Shown here: positions 32,549-42,722 of the stretch, one piece after another
Layout of the letters: the number at the start of each line of letters is the position of its first letter
How positions within the stretch are numbered: the first letter of the stretch is position 1
Made by a program: the position numbers and the translations under genes
Notes under the pieces: model-generated
What the model was told of the DNA's origin: nothing
Seen by the model: only the letters and a program-made list of their open reading frames with translations
Database searches by the model: none
DNA from: Nonomuraea helvata
GTDB lineage: Bacteria; Actinomycetota; Actinomycetes; Streptosporangiales; Streptosporangiaceae
Assembly (NCBI RefSeq): GCF_039535785.1
Contig: NZ_BAAAXV010000001.1
Coordinates: forward strand, 2,170,001-2,234,000
DNA length: 64,000 bases
Reading direction: 5' to 3'

Positions 32549-34746
32549 CGGAGTTCACCGGGGTCAAGCAGCCCGAGTTCGACACGATGACGAGCAAGCA
32601 CACCGAGGCGGCCCGGCGGCTGGAGGAGCTGGCGCAGGCCCTGCACAGCGAACTGCAGAGCGCCGGCCTGGACACTTCTCCGGCGGCGCGGCTGCGGCAA
32701 CTGGCCGGACGGGTCACCACGCAGGCCGAGGACCTGCGGCGACGGCAGAAACTGGTCCACGAGCTGCAGCGGCAGAAGGTCACATTCGGCAGGAGCACGC
32801 CCGCCGGGAGCTTCCTCGACATGCCTGACAGCCTGGAGGCTGCCAAGGGGTTGCTCGACGGGACACTGGCGGGTCGCGCTGCGCTGAACGCCGCAGACGG
32901 AGACGCCAAGGCGCTGGCCGAACTGGAGAAGTACGCGCCGCGGACCGGGGACGCGGAGTTCGTCAGGGCATTCCTCGCTGCGCTGGGCGCCAGGGGCGTG
33001 ACGCAGTTGCCCGGCTCGCTCGCCGCACAACTGCGCGACGCCAAGATCCACGGGGACTCCGATCGCATGGCCCACCTCTCCGGCCAAGGCCAAAAAGCCC
33101 TGCGCATGCTGAGCACGGCCCTGGCCAAGGGGACCGATCCGAAGAACCCCGCGTATGCGGGCGCCGATTTCCTCAAGGACCTGGTGAAGGAGGGCCGAGC
33201 CGAGCACAAGGCCGGCGACATCAAGTACTCGGGTTACCAGGCACAGGCGCTCATCTGGCGCGTCCACGACGGGAAGCCGCCGTTCTCGAAGGAGTTCATG
33301 GAGGTCGTCGGGCGCGACGTGATCGTCTACGAGTACGAGCAGCGCAAGGACGAATGGGCGGCGAGGAAGGACACGTTGGGGCGTATTTTCGCGGGTGCCC
33401 AGGTCCCCATAGTCGACGTGGCCGGCGCGCTTGGCCTCGGCACCCTACTGAGACCGGGAACCTACGCGAACGCTCCAGGCGCGAAAGGCACATCGTCGGT
33501 GGTGGACGACCTTTTCCACGCGGCGAAGTCCAGCCGCGAAGCATCCCACGCCCTGCTGGACCACACTCCGGCCGGGTGGAAGGAGTCCGTGCTGGATTAT
33601 CTGCTGACGACCCGGTGGGACGCATCCCGCTATCTGGGCGACTACGCGCCGTTCAACGACATGCTGGTAACCGCGACGACCGGCCAAGACGCCACCTCCC
33701 AGAAGCTGGCCGCGGAGATGACCAAAATTGTCTCTGACGAGGTACGCGGTGCCTTTGGCAAAGCCGACAGCGGCAACCTGGAGATCAGGGACCGAGACGT
33801 TTTCGATCGGTACACGCCCCTGAGCTACCCGCTTGCCCGCGCGATCGCTGCCAACATCGACCAACTCTCTCGGCTTTACCTGAACCATGCGACCTTCGGC
33901 AACGTGGCGGCCGAGGACATGTCCTACGCGCTGACATTGGCCGGATCCAACGACGCCGGGTTCGAGGCACTGGTGAAAGCGCAGACCGAGCATATGCGAG
34001 CGGCGCTCGACACTGTGCCTCCCGTCGGACTCGACGCCTCCAACGCCGAGCGCTTTGGCTTCACCAAGGCCGACGTCAAGCACTTTGACCTCAATGAGAA
34101 CGGCCGAGTCGACAGCACCGACACTACGCAGTTCCTGACAGACCGCACCGTGGAGGAGGCACGTCCCTTCACCCACATAGTGGAGACACGCCGCCAGGTG
34201 CTGATCGCGCAGGGGCTGGACGACAAGAAGGCGGACGAGGCGCTGAAGAGCATGGTGAGCGACGCTATTGGACTGCTCCCGGTGCCGGGAGCCAAGCAGG
34301 TAGGCCAACTTGCCAAGGGAGTATTTGGCGATTTGGCAGGCAAGGGATACGACAAACTCGCCGGGGCAGCATATGACGAGATCGCTAATCGGGTCGCCCA
34401 GCGGATGTCCGAGCACGGGCGGGGGTTGGACGATACGCAAAGCACGCTGGCGGACAATCGGCTAGCGGTGGAGCGACTGGCGGAGCAGATGCTCGCCACA
34501 GCCATGCTGAGCAAGGGTTTGCTCAACGACCTGGAACTGAGCAAGCAACCGTTCGCGGACGGGGGTCTCAAGATCAAGACTTTCGCCGAGATGACCTCGC
34601 AGGAATACAGCCAGTTCCTCGAGTGGACTCGCGCAAGGGGAGGCAGTAGCGAACTACTCAATAACTTCAGCACCACCTTTCGCAGCACCACTGAGGTGGA
34701 CGACTATCTCGACCTTGATATCTCCTCCACCCGAGGTGGGAGATGA
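32545..34746 (+). CDS. large WXG-associated protein, DUF6571-like, with dockerin-like calcium loop
   Basis: 733 residues. The N-terminal ~90 residues are a helical hairpin rich in Glu, Leu and Arg, like the leader of type VII-linked effectors. The long middle part is mostly helical. Around nt 34090-34125 is DLNENGRVDSTD, an EF-hand/dockerin-type calcium loop. A hydrophobic, Gly/Ala-rich segment follows (IGLLPVPGAKQVGQLAKGVF), then a helical C-terminus. The overall pattern recalls the DUF6571 family found beside WXG100 genes. No known toxin domain was recognised. It overlaps the genes on both sides by ATGA, so all three are made together. Confidence 0.65.
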   Translation: MTEFTGVKQPEFDTMTSKHTEAARRLEELAQALHSELQSAGLDTSPAARLRQLAGRVTTQAEDLRRRQKLVHELQRQKVTFGRSTPAGSFLDMPDSLEAAKGLLDGTLAGRAALNAADGDAKALAELEKYAPRTGDAEFVRAFLAALGARGVTQLPGSLAAQLRDAKIHGDSDRMAHLSGQGQKALRMLSTALAKGTDPKNPAYAGADFLKDLVKEGRAEHKAGDIKYSGYQAQALIWRVHDGKPPFSKEFMEVVGRDVIVYEYEQRKDEWAARKDTLGRIFAGAQVPIVDVAGALGLGTLLRPGTYANAPGAKGTSSVVDDLFHAAKSSREASHALLDHTPAGWKESVLDYLLTTRWDASRYLGDYAPFNDMLVTATTGQDATSQKLAAEMTKIVSDEVRGAFGKADSGNLEIRDRDVFDRYTPLSYPLARAIAANIDQLSRLYLNHATFGNVAAEDMSYALTLAGSNDAGFEALVKAQTEHMRAALDTVPPVGLDASNAERFGFTKADVKHFDLNENGRVDSTDTTQFLTDRTVEEARPFTHIVETRRQVLIAQGLDDKKADEALKSMVSDAIGLLPVPGAKQVGQLAKGVFGDLAGKGYDKLAGAAYDEIANRVAQRMSEHGRGLDDTQSTLADNRLAVERLAEQMLATAMLSKGLLNDLELSKQPFADGGLKIKTFAEMTSQEYSQFLEWTRARGGSSELLNNFSTTFRSTTEVDDYLDLDISSTRGGR

Positions 34747-35336
34747 GGCGTTCTGGGCTTTTCGCCGCTCTGAGTGCTTTCGCGCTGATCACCGCAGCCT
34801 GTACGCCGGAGAAGCAGATCGTCTCTACACCGGCACCAGTTCCACAGCCGGTCGTGAATTCTTCGCCATACGTCTGCAAGCTCATCCCCGAACAGGCATT
34901 TCGCACCATCAGTGGCATCACCGCACCTCTCGTCGAGAGAATCAACGGAACTGAGAACAACGGTGACTGCCGAGCTCCCGATGCGAGCACACCGCGGCTT
35001 GGAGTGTGGTGGGCGCGGGAGGGATCCGGTATGCCTCGGGAGCACATGGACTTCCTCATGCATGAGGACAGGCGTCCGCTCTACAGCAGGTATGGCGGAA
35101 TTTCCCTTCCACCCGATCTCGGTGATGGCATGGCCGCATACGTACGAAGCGCTCCGTTCGCCGACCAGCCGTATCGAGTGAGCGCCTTGTTCCGCTGCGG
35201 CGCCAAAGAGCGGATGATCGACATCTATCTACCCCAAGTCGCCAAGGGCAGGGATGCGATCAAGGACATGATCGAACTCATGCGCATCGCCCAGAAACGC
35301 TACGGCGAGCTCTACAACTGCACTCCCGGCAAATAA
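34743..35336 (+). CDS. lipoprotein of the WXG100-like cassette
   Basis: 197 residues with a type II signal peptide (GLFAALSAFALITAAC, lipidated Cys near 20). The mature part has paired cysteines (VCKLIPEQAF...GDCRAP, LFRCGA, LYNCTPGK) and no recognised domain. It starts inside the previous gene (ATGA) and ends the three-gene cassette. It is probably an outer-face lipoprotein working with the large protein. Confidence 0.72.
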   Translation: MRRSGLFAALSAFALITAACTPEKQIVSTPAPVPQPVVNSSPYVCKLIPEQAFRTISGITAPLVERINGTENNGDCRAPDASTPRLGVWWAREGSGMPREHMDFLMHEDRRPLYSRYGGISLPPDLGDGMAAYVRSAPFADQPYRVSALFRCGAKERMIDIYLPQVAKGRDAIKDMIELMRIAQKRYGELYNCTPGK

Positions 35337-35364
35337 AAGCCGCACCCCGACGACCCGTCCGCAC

Positions 35365-35705
35365 CCCCTGATCGAGAGAGCGCGGTTGAGCGTCGAGACG
35401 ATGGCCTTGAGGGAGGTCGTCGTGATGTTGGCGTCGATGCCCCACAGCACCTGCCCGTCGACCTACCACTCCAGGTACGAGGCGGCTTCGGCGTCGGCGC
35501 CAGCGCTCATCACGTGCTCCACGTAGTCCAGAACACGCACCCTGACGCCGACCTTCGATCACGTCGATGCAGGTCGAGATCGGCCCGGTGCCCGTGCCCT
35601 CGACCTCACGACTCTCCATCAAGCCGTACGTCGGCGCTGATGCGGTCCTCATCGTCCACCGTGGACTCGTGGCGGTGGACGATGAGGCTGAACGCGCGCT
35701 CCATC
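35365..35705 (-). pseudogene. decayed duplicate of the leuA 3' end
   Basis: This stretch aligns base by base with the last ~330 bases of leuA (about 36600-36925), in the same orientation and with roughly four-fifths of bases matching by eye. Blocks such as VLWG...DAN..TTSLKAIVST.NRA are recognisable. It has an in-frame stop at the LEC/LEW position, frameshifts, and has lost the leuA stop codon. It lies about 0.9 kb beyond the real leuA end. Confidence 0.85.
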
Positions 35706-35714
35706 TACCCCCGC

Positions 35715-36161
35715 CTATAGCGGCGCGAGCCAAAACTGTATCTTCAGCAGAGTGAAGCTGACGAGGTCCGGCGTGAACTCTTCGTAGCCCAGGCGCTTGC
35801 GATGGATTCTGACCTGCCAGACGCTGTGTCGCCGACCAAGATCGAACTCTGCACCCCAAAATACGTTACCGTCATGGCCATTTATGGCGAACACCGCTCC
35901 GGAAGCCAGGTATACGCTTCCGGACCAGGTCCCGTCCCACGAGTCGCAGAGTGGAGGCGGTCCGTCCCAGAGCTCGTATTTGATCAGGCATCTTTCGCTT
36001 TGAGCCTCGTCGATTGCGATTCCGTTGTCGCTGACACGGATCCACTCGCTCATATAGGAGCTGAGGTTATAGATATCCCATTCGGCCTCGACGTCCGCGA
36101 TACCGATCAAATACTTCGAGACCTCGCGCCTATCAAGGAGTTCGGCGATGATGCTTGCCAC
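35715..36161 (-). CDS. protein of unknown function between leuA and its displaced 3'-end copy
   Basis: 148 residues from GTG 36161. Beta-rich, with many tryptophans (EWDIYNL, WDGTWSGSVYLASGAVFAI, FWGAEFDLGRRHSVWQVRIH) and no signal peptide. I recognise no family; size and composition would fit an immunity protein or small accessory factor, which is speculation. GC is lower than in the flanking backbone. It ends within about ten bases of the leuA remnant. Confidence 0.55.
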   Translation of the reverse strand: MASIIAELLDRREVSKYLIGIADVEAEWDIYNLSSYMSEWIRVSDNGIAIDEAQSERCLIKYELWDGPPPLCDSWDGTWSGSVYLASGAVFAINGHDGNVFWGAEFDLGRRHSVWQVRIHRKRLGYEEFTPDLVSFTLLKIQFWLAPL

Positions 36162-36380
36162 GGTTTCCTGACTTTCCCATGCCGCCAGCGCACCAATGAG
36201 ACCTGTTCATGATTCAGTTGTTCTGACTGACGCCAGACGTTCGGCGCCAACGGAACTTCTCGCAGCCAGTCCCGTCCTGCGGCCTGCGCTGATTCTTGCA
36301 TACGCCGCCCGCAGCCGTGCGGTTTCCCTCAGCGACCAGCTCGAATCTTTGGCGCTACAGCGAGCTTCGCAAAGTACCTT

Positions 36381-36521
36381 CTAGGGGATCTTCTCAGGCC
36401 ACTTAAGGACCAGATAGGTCTTAAGCGATATATCCTTACCCTTGAAGTGCGCCTGCATGAGAGTCTCAAAGGTGTCGCATCTGGCGCAGAATTGGGAAAT
36501 GCCCCAGAAACCTCCTGACAT
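36381..36521 (-). CDS. possible 46-residue small protein
   Basis: ATG 36521 to TAG 36381, reading SGGFWGISQFCARCDTFET... with a CARC pair and a plausible composition (KTYLVLKWPEKIP at the end). It starts two bases from the hairpin that follows leuA. It may be a real small gene or the remnant of a larger one. The remaining bases 36162-36380 hold no supportable gene. Confidence 0.3.
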   Translation of the reverse strand: MSGGFWGISQFCARCDTFETLMQAHFKGKDISLKTYLVLKWPEKIP

Positions 36522-36523
36522 GA

Positions 36524-36577
36524 ATAGCTCGACCGCGCCCCCTTCCGATCGTGAGGGAGGGGGCGCGGTCGAGCTAT
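36524..36577. terminator. long hairpin terminator after leuA
   Basis: A perfect 20-bp inverted repeat (36524-36543 with 36558-36577), extendable by two more pairs across a G-U, lies 12 bases after the leuA stop. It is GC-rich with no clear U-tract on either side, so it is probably a bidirectional factor-assisted terminator. It also marks the junction of the backbone with the inserted region. Confidence 0.7.
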
Positions 36578-36589
36578 CAGTATGCAGTC

Positions 36590-38371
<1,782 letters not shown>

Positions 38372-38416
38372 CTAGAGGCCCCCGCCGCGGCAGCTAAGAA
38401 GCAGCCCACGCAGCAT
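38372..38416 (-). CDS. leuL: leucine-rich leader peptide of leuA
   Basis: A 14-codon frame reading MLRGLLLSCRGGGL, five of 14 codons for leucine including three in a row, ending 72 bases before leuA. Leader peptides of this kind precede leuA in actinobacteria and stall ribosomes when leucyl-tRNA is scarce. Hairpins follow. Confidence 0.7.
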   Translation of the reverse strand: MLRGLLLSCRGGGL

Positions 38417-38481
38417 GCCTTGCACGCTACCAGACGTCTCGGGATGCGCCGTCCAGGGTCTCAAATGATGAGAAACAACCG

Positions 38482-39228
38482 TCAGTCCGGGATCAGGACG
38501 CTGAGGCAGGTCACGCATCCTTCCAGCCGCTCGAACTCCGAGATGTCCACCGTGGTCACGCTCAGTCCGCGCTGCTCGAGCAGCGCGGCGGTCCGAGGCG
38601 CCGAGGCGGCCAGGAGGACGCGGTCGCCGCCCAGGGGCACCACGTGCGCCCCGGCCTCCTCCGGCGGCTCGAGCAGCCCGGGCAGGTCCACGTGGCGCGG
38701 GTCGCCGATGAGCGTCCCGTCGGGCAGGGCGGTCACCGCCGACTTGAGGTGCAGCACGCCGTGCAGGTCCACGGGCACGATCCGGCGCTCCGGCAGCAGG
38801 CCGGCGAGCTGGGCGATGCCGCCGTCGCTGCTGCGCGCCGACCTGCCGACGTACACGGTGCGGCCGACCTGCAGCACGTCTCCCCCGTCCAGCGTCCCGG
38901 GCGCCGCGATCCTGACCGCCTTGAGCCGCAGCTTCCGCACGGCCGCCGCCACGGACTCCACCTCGGGCCGCCGCGCCTCCGCGCCCGGCCTGGTCAGCAC
39001 GGCCAGCCGCCCCGACACCACCACGGTGTCCTCCACGAACGGCGCGTCCGGCAACTCGTGGGCCTCCGGTACGTACGTGACCCGCCACCCGGCGGCGGCC
39101 AGCGCGGCCACGTAGGCGTCGTGCTGGTGGAGCGCCCGTCCGGGATCGACCGGCTCGCGCTCGATGTGGGTCACGATGCCCTCGGCGATCCGAGGGCCAG
39201 GCTTCCTTACCAGCGCGATTCCAGGCAT
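38482..39228 (-). CDS. ddaH: dimethylargininase (DDAH-type amidinohydrolase)
   Basis: 248 residues from ATG 39228. It has the DDAH motifs PFVEDTVVV (acidic substrate ligands), GTLDGGDVL, HLKSAVTAL (catalytic His) and GCVTCLSVL (catalytic Cys). It converts N-dimethylarginine (or related arginines) to citrulline plus an amine. It is monocistronic and divergent from DUF2630. It differs from the FAAN-type enzyme at 12427, so the two probably have different products. Confidence 0.88.
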   Translation of the reverse strand: MPGIALVRKPGPRIAEGIVTHIEREPVDPGRALHQHDAYVAALAAAGWRVTYVPEAHELPDAPFVEDTVVVSGRLAVLTRPGAEARRPEVESVAAAVRKLRLKAVRIAAPGTLDGGDVLQVGRTVYVGRSARSSDGGIAQLAGLLPERRIVPVDLHGVLHLKSAVTALPDGTLIGDPRHVDLPGLLEPPEEAGAHVVPLGGDRVLLAASAPRTAALLEQRGLSVTTVDISEFERLEGCVTCLSVLIPD

Positions 39229-39309
39229 AGGGCGTGTTCTATCACGTACCGCCACTTACGTTCCGCCCCGCCCGAGCGGCCGGACGAGCCCAGTGACTAG
39301 AGTTCAGGC

Positions 39310-39555
39310 ATGCGGGACGACGAGATTCTCACCAGGATCGGCGATCTGGTCACCGAAGAGCACGAGCTGCGCGACAGGCTGACCAGGGGCGAAGTGACCA
39401 CCGACGAGGAGCACGCGCGCATCAAGGAGCTCGAGAACGCGCTCGACCAGTGCTGGGACCTGCTCAGGCAGCGCCGGGCCAGGCGCAACGCCGGTGACGA
39501 TCCCGACCATGCCGCCGCCCGCCCGGCCGGCGAGGTGGAGAACTACCGGCAGTAA
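39310..39555 (+). CDS. DUF2630 family protein
   Basis: 81 residues, charged and helical (DDEILTRIGDLVTEEHELRDRL ... LDQCWDLLRQRRARR), matching the short actinobacterial DUF2630 family of unknown function. Its last seven codons lie inside the first copy of a 25-base tandem repeat. Confidence 0.85.
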   Translation: MRDDEILTRIGDLVTEEHELRDRLTRGEVTTDEEHARIKELENALDQCWDLLRQRRARRNAGDDPDHAAARPAGEVENYRQ

Positions 39556-39609
39556 GAAGGTAGAGAACTACCGGCCGTACGAAGGCGGGAATCACCGGCG
39601 GTAAATTCG
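39535..39609. repeat. three tandem copies of a degenerate 25-bp repeat
   Basis: Units 39535-39559, 39560-39584 and 39585-39609 share a GAGAACTACCGGC-type core followed by GTA-rich bases. The first two match at about 21 of 25 positions and the third is more diverged. The first unit contains the DUF2630 stop codon; the array fills the gap to the GNAT gene. Confidence 0.75.
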
Positions 39610-39646
39610 GTCGCCCCGGTCGTTCCCGGTGCGATTTGCTGGGCTC

Positions 39647-40621
39647 ATGCGCATTCAGCCCATCGATCTTGACCGGCCGGGAAACCTGGTCACGGGCCTG
39701 CACGAGGCGTACGTCGCGGGTAAGACCGACGACCCGGGCCCGACGATGTCGCTCGCCCGCTTCCGCCACGACGTCGCCGCGCACGAGCCGGGCGCGCGGA
39801 GCGAGCTGTGGGCGGTCGTCGAGGACGGCGAGGTCGTCGGCGGATATGGGTTATCGCTCCCCCAGCTCGACAACACCCACACGGGCTGGCTCTTCCCCCT
39901 CGTCGTACGCCCGGAGCGGCGCGGCCGGGGGCTCGGCTCGGCGCTGTTCGAGCACGTTCTCGACCGCCTGCGCGCCCACGGCAGGACCCTGCTCCTGGCG
40001 GAGACCCCCGTCACCGGCGTGGGCGCCCGCTTCGCGGTGGCACACGGCATGACGGTCTCCCTCATGGAGGCCCGCCGCACGCTCGACCTGCGCAAGGCCG
40101 ACTGGGACGCGCTGGAACGCCTGCTCCCCCGCGTCGAGGGCTACCACCTCGAAAGCTGGACCGGCCCGGCGGGGCCCGATCTGATCCCCGACCTCGCCGC
40201 CCTGATGAACGGCATGAACGACGCCCCGCGCGACGCGGACATCGAGGACGTGACCTTCAGCCTCGACCGCGTCCGTCACCGCGAGGAGGGCATCCCGATC
40301 CGCGGGCTGACCGCGTACACGACGATCGCCCGCCGCGACTCCGACGGGGCGCCGGCCGGATACACGCGCGTCTACCTCGAGGCCGACCGCTCCAGCGGCT
40401 GGGGCCACCAGGCGGACACGACCGTGCTGGCCGAGCACCGGGGCCACCGCCTGGGCCTGCTGCTCAAGCTCGCCAACGCGCTCCGGCTGCGCGAGCACGA
40501 GCCCCACCTGGAGCGGATCATCACCTGGAACGCCACCTCCAACGCCCACATGCTGGCCATCAACGAGGCCATGGGCTTCGAGCTGTTCGACGAGTGGAAC
40601 GAGTGGCGGCTCGCGCTGTAG
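39647..40621 (+). CDS. tandem-domain GNAT N-acetyltransferase
   Basis: 324 residues from ATG 39647. Two GNAT domains: the first carries the acetyl-CoA loop VVRPERRGRGLGSALFEHV, and the second has TVLAEHRGHRLGLLLKLANA and ends with NAHMLAINEAMGFE. This double-GNAT layout is common in actinobacteria; the acceptor is unknown. It follows the 25-bp repeats. Confidence 0.85.
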   Translation: MRIQPIDLDRPGNLVTGLHEAYVAGKTDDPGPTMSLARFRHDVAAHEPGARSELWAVVEDGEVVGGYGLSLPQLDNTHTGWLFPLVVRPERRGRGLGSALFEHVLDRLRAHGRTLLLAETPVTGVGARFAVAHGMTVSLMEARRTLDLRKADWDALERLLPRVEGYHLESWTGPAGPDLIPDLAALMNGMNDAPRDADIEDVTFSLDRVRHREEGIPIRGLTAYTTIARRDSDGAPAGYTRVYLEADRSSGWGHQADTTVLAEHRGHRLGLLLKLANALRLREHEPHLERIITWNATSNAHMLAINEAMGFELFDEWNEWRLAL

Positions 40622-40745
40622 AGCCCTACAGGCCGGAGATAGCGCGCATGTTAAGCGGACGTTAGATCTGGGCCTTGCGCCCTTGTCCGAACATCCTTCT
40701 GGGGAGAGGCTCTGACCTGCACCTACTCCCCCCAGGAGGTTCTCC

Positions 40746-42047
40746 GTGAGCAAGGCACGCGTGCCCTGGAAGGCAGTGATCGGCGGGTCGGTCGGCAATC
40801 TGGTCGAGTGGTACGACTGGTTCGTCTACTCCAGCTTCGCCGTCTACTTCGCCGCGTCCTTCTTCCCCGAGGGCGACACGACCGCACAGCTGCTCAACAC
40901 CGCGGGCATCTTCGCCGTCGGCTTCTTCATGCGTCCGGTCGGCGGCTGGCTGCTCGGCCGCTTCGCCGACAGGAAGGGCCGCAAGGCGGCGCTGACGCTG
41001 ACGGTGACGCTGATGTCGGCCAGCGCGCTGCTCATCGCCATCGCCCCGACGTACGCCACGGCGGGCGCCTTCGGCTCGCTGGTCCTGCTGCTGGCCCGGC
41101 TGCTGCAGGGCCTGTCGGTCGGCGGCGAGTACGCGGCCAGCGCCACCTATCTGACCGAGGCCACCCCGCAGGGCAAGCGCGGCTTCGCCTCTAGCTTCCA
41201 GTACGTGTCGATGACCGCGGGGCAGCTGGTCGGCCTCGGCCTGCAGATCATCCTGCAGAACACGATGTCGAAGGAGGACCTCAGCTCCTACGGCTGGCGC
41301 ATCCCGTTCATCGTGGGCGCGGTGGGCGCGGCGGTCGTGTTCTACCTGCGGCGCAACCTCCTGGAGACCGAGGCGCACGACGAGGAGACCCGGCACTCCG
41401 AGGAGCGCGGCACGATCAGGCAGCTCTGGGCGCACAAGAAGGAGGCCGTGCTGGTCATCGCCCTGACGATGGGCGGCACGGTCGCGTACTACACCTACAC
41501 CACCTACCTCACCAAGTACCTGGTCAACACCGCGGGCATGGCGAAGGAGACCGCGGCTCTCGTCAGCTTCTCCGCGCTGTTCATCTTCATGCTGCTGCAG
41601 CCGCTGGCGGGGGCGCTGTCGGACCGGATCGGCCGGCGGCCGCTGCTGATCACGTTCGGCATCGGCTCGATGCTGGGCACGGTGCCGCTGATGACCGCGC
41701 TGGGCAGCGCCACCACGTTCGGCGGGGCGCTGGTGCTCTCCCTGGTCGCGCTGGTCATCGTGACCGGCTACACCTCGATCAACGCGGTGGTGAAGGCCGA
41801 GCTGTTCCCCACCCAGGTGCGGGCCCTCGGTGTGGCGCTGCCGTACGCGATCGCGAACGCGCTGTTCGGCGGCACGGCCGAGTACGTGGCCCTCTGGTTC
41901 AAGAAAGCCAACATCGAGTCCGGCTTCTACTGGTACGTCTCCGCGCTCGCGGCGATCTCGCTGGTCGTCTACCTCACCATGCGCGAGACCCGCGATGCGG
42001 CGCTGACCAGGTCCGAGCAGGGGGAATCGGTGCCGGTCTCCGTCTAA
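40746..42047 (+). CDS. MFS transporter of the metabolite:H+ symporter (MHS) family
   Basis: 433 residues, 12 predicted helices. MHS hallmarks are GNLVEWYDWFVYSSFAVYFA at the N-terminus, RPVGGWLLGRFADRKGRK (loop 2-3), LQGLSVGGEY and the SDRIGRRP loop 8-9. The family carries 2-oxoglutarate, citrate, shikimate, proline or betaine with protons (KgtP, ShiA, ProP). It begins at GTG 40746 after CAGGAGG. It is followed by a two-component system and a TAXI-type binding protein, suggesting a carboxylate substrate. Confidence 0.9.
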   Translation: MSKARVPWKAVIGGSVGNLVEWYDWFVYSSFAVYFAASFFPEGDTTAQLLNTAGIFAVGFFMRPVGGWLLGRFADRKGRKAALTLTVTLMSASALLIAIAPTYATAGAFGSLVLLLARLLQGLSVGGEYAASATYLTEATPQGKRGFASSFQYVSMTAGQLVGLGLQIILQNTMSKEDLSSYGWRIPFIVGAVGAAVVFYLRRNLLETEAHDEETRHSEERGTIRQLWAHKKEAVLVIALTMGGTVAYYTYTTYLTKYLVNTAGMAKETAALVSFSALFIFMLLQPLAGALSDRIGRRPLLITFGIGSMLGTVPLMTALGSATTFGGALVLSLVALVIVTGYTSINAVVKAELFPTQVRALGVALPYAIANALFGGTAEYVALWFKKANIESGFYWYVSALAAISLVVYLTMRETRDAALTRSEQGESVPVSV

Positions 42048-42056
42048 CCTGGCCGT

Positions 42057-42722
42057 ATGCGAGTTCTGCTGGTCGAGGACGACGATCGGCTTGCCTCCGC
42101 GCTCACCACGGCCCTCGCCCGGCACGGACACCAGGTCAGCCGTGCGGGGCTGGCCGTCGACGCCCTCCGCCTGGCGGGGGGCGTCGACTTCGTCCTGCTC
42201 GACCTCGGTCTGCCCGACATGGACGGGCTCGACGTGCTGCGCCGCCTGCGCCGGGTGTCGGCGGTGCCGCTCATCGTGGTCACGGCCCGTACGGAGGAGC
42301 GCGAGGTGCTGCGCGGGCTGCGCTCCGGAGCCGACGACTACCTGGTCAAGCCGTTCCGCACGGTCGAGCTGATGGCCCGCATGGAGGCGGTGGTGCGCCG
42401 CGGCACCAGGCCGCGCCCGGCCCGCGACGACGTGGTGAGCGTCGGCGACGTCCGCATCGACCTGGAGTCCAGGCAGGTCACGGTGGCCGGCGAGCTCGTG
42501 ACGCTGACCAGGCGTGAGTTCGACGTGCTGGCGATGCTGGCGCGCGAGCCCGGTGTCGTGCGCGGCAGGGAGGAGATCCTCGACGAGGTCTGGGGCGACC
42601 CGCTGCTGTCGGCGTCCCGGTCGCTGGACGTGCACGTGGCCAACCTGCGTTCCAAGACCGGCCGCCCCGGGCTGGTGGAGACGCTGCGCGGCACCGGCTA
42701 CCGGCTGGGCTCGACGGCGTGA
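42057..42722 (+). CDS. OmpR/PhoB-type response regulator
   Basis: 221 residues: receiver domain with EDDDR, phosphoacceptor Asp in FVLLDLGLPDMDGL, and the VKPF lysine; then a winged-helix trans_reg_C domain (LTRREFDVLAMLARE ... RGTGYRLG). It starts nine bases after the MHS transporter stop and overlaps its kinase gene by GTGA. It probably regulates the transporter and/or the TAXI protein gene. Confidence 0.93.
   Translation: MRVLLVEDDDRLASALTTALARHGHQVSRAGLAVDALRLAGGVDFVLLDLGLPDMDGLDVLRRLRRVSAVPLIVVTARTEEREVLRGLRSGADDYLVKPFRTVELMARMEAVVRRGTRPRPARDDVVSVGDVRIDLESRQVTVAGELVTLTRREFDVLAMLAREPGVVRGREEILDEVWGDPLLSASRSLDVHVANLRSKTGRPGLVETLRGTGYRLGSTA

Noticed and set aside
36196..36384. 62-residue plus-strand frame and the overlapping minus-strand frame 36107-36301
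   Set aside because: Neither shows a ribosome site, conserved motif or coding bias; probably decayed DNA.
40662..42635. 657-residue minus-strand frame opposite the MHS transporter and response regulator
   Set aside because: Shadow of two well-supported genes; His/Gln/Arg-rich translation.
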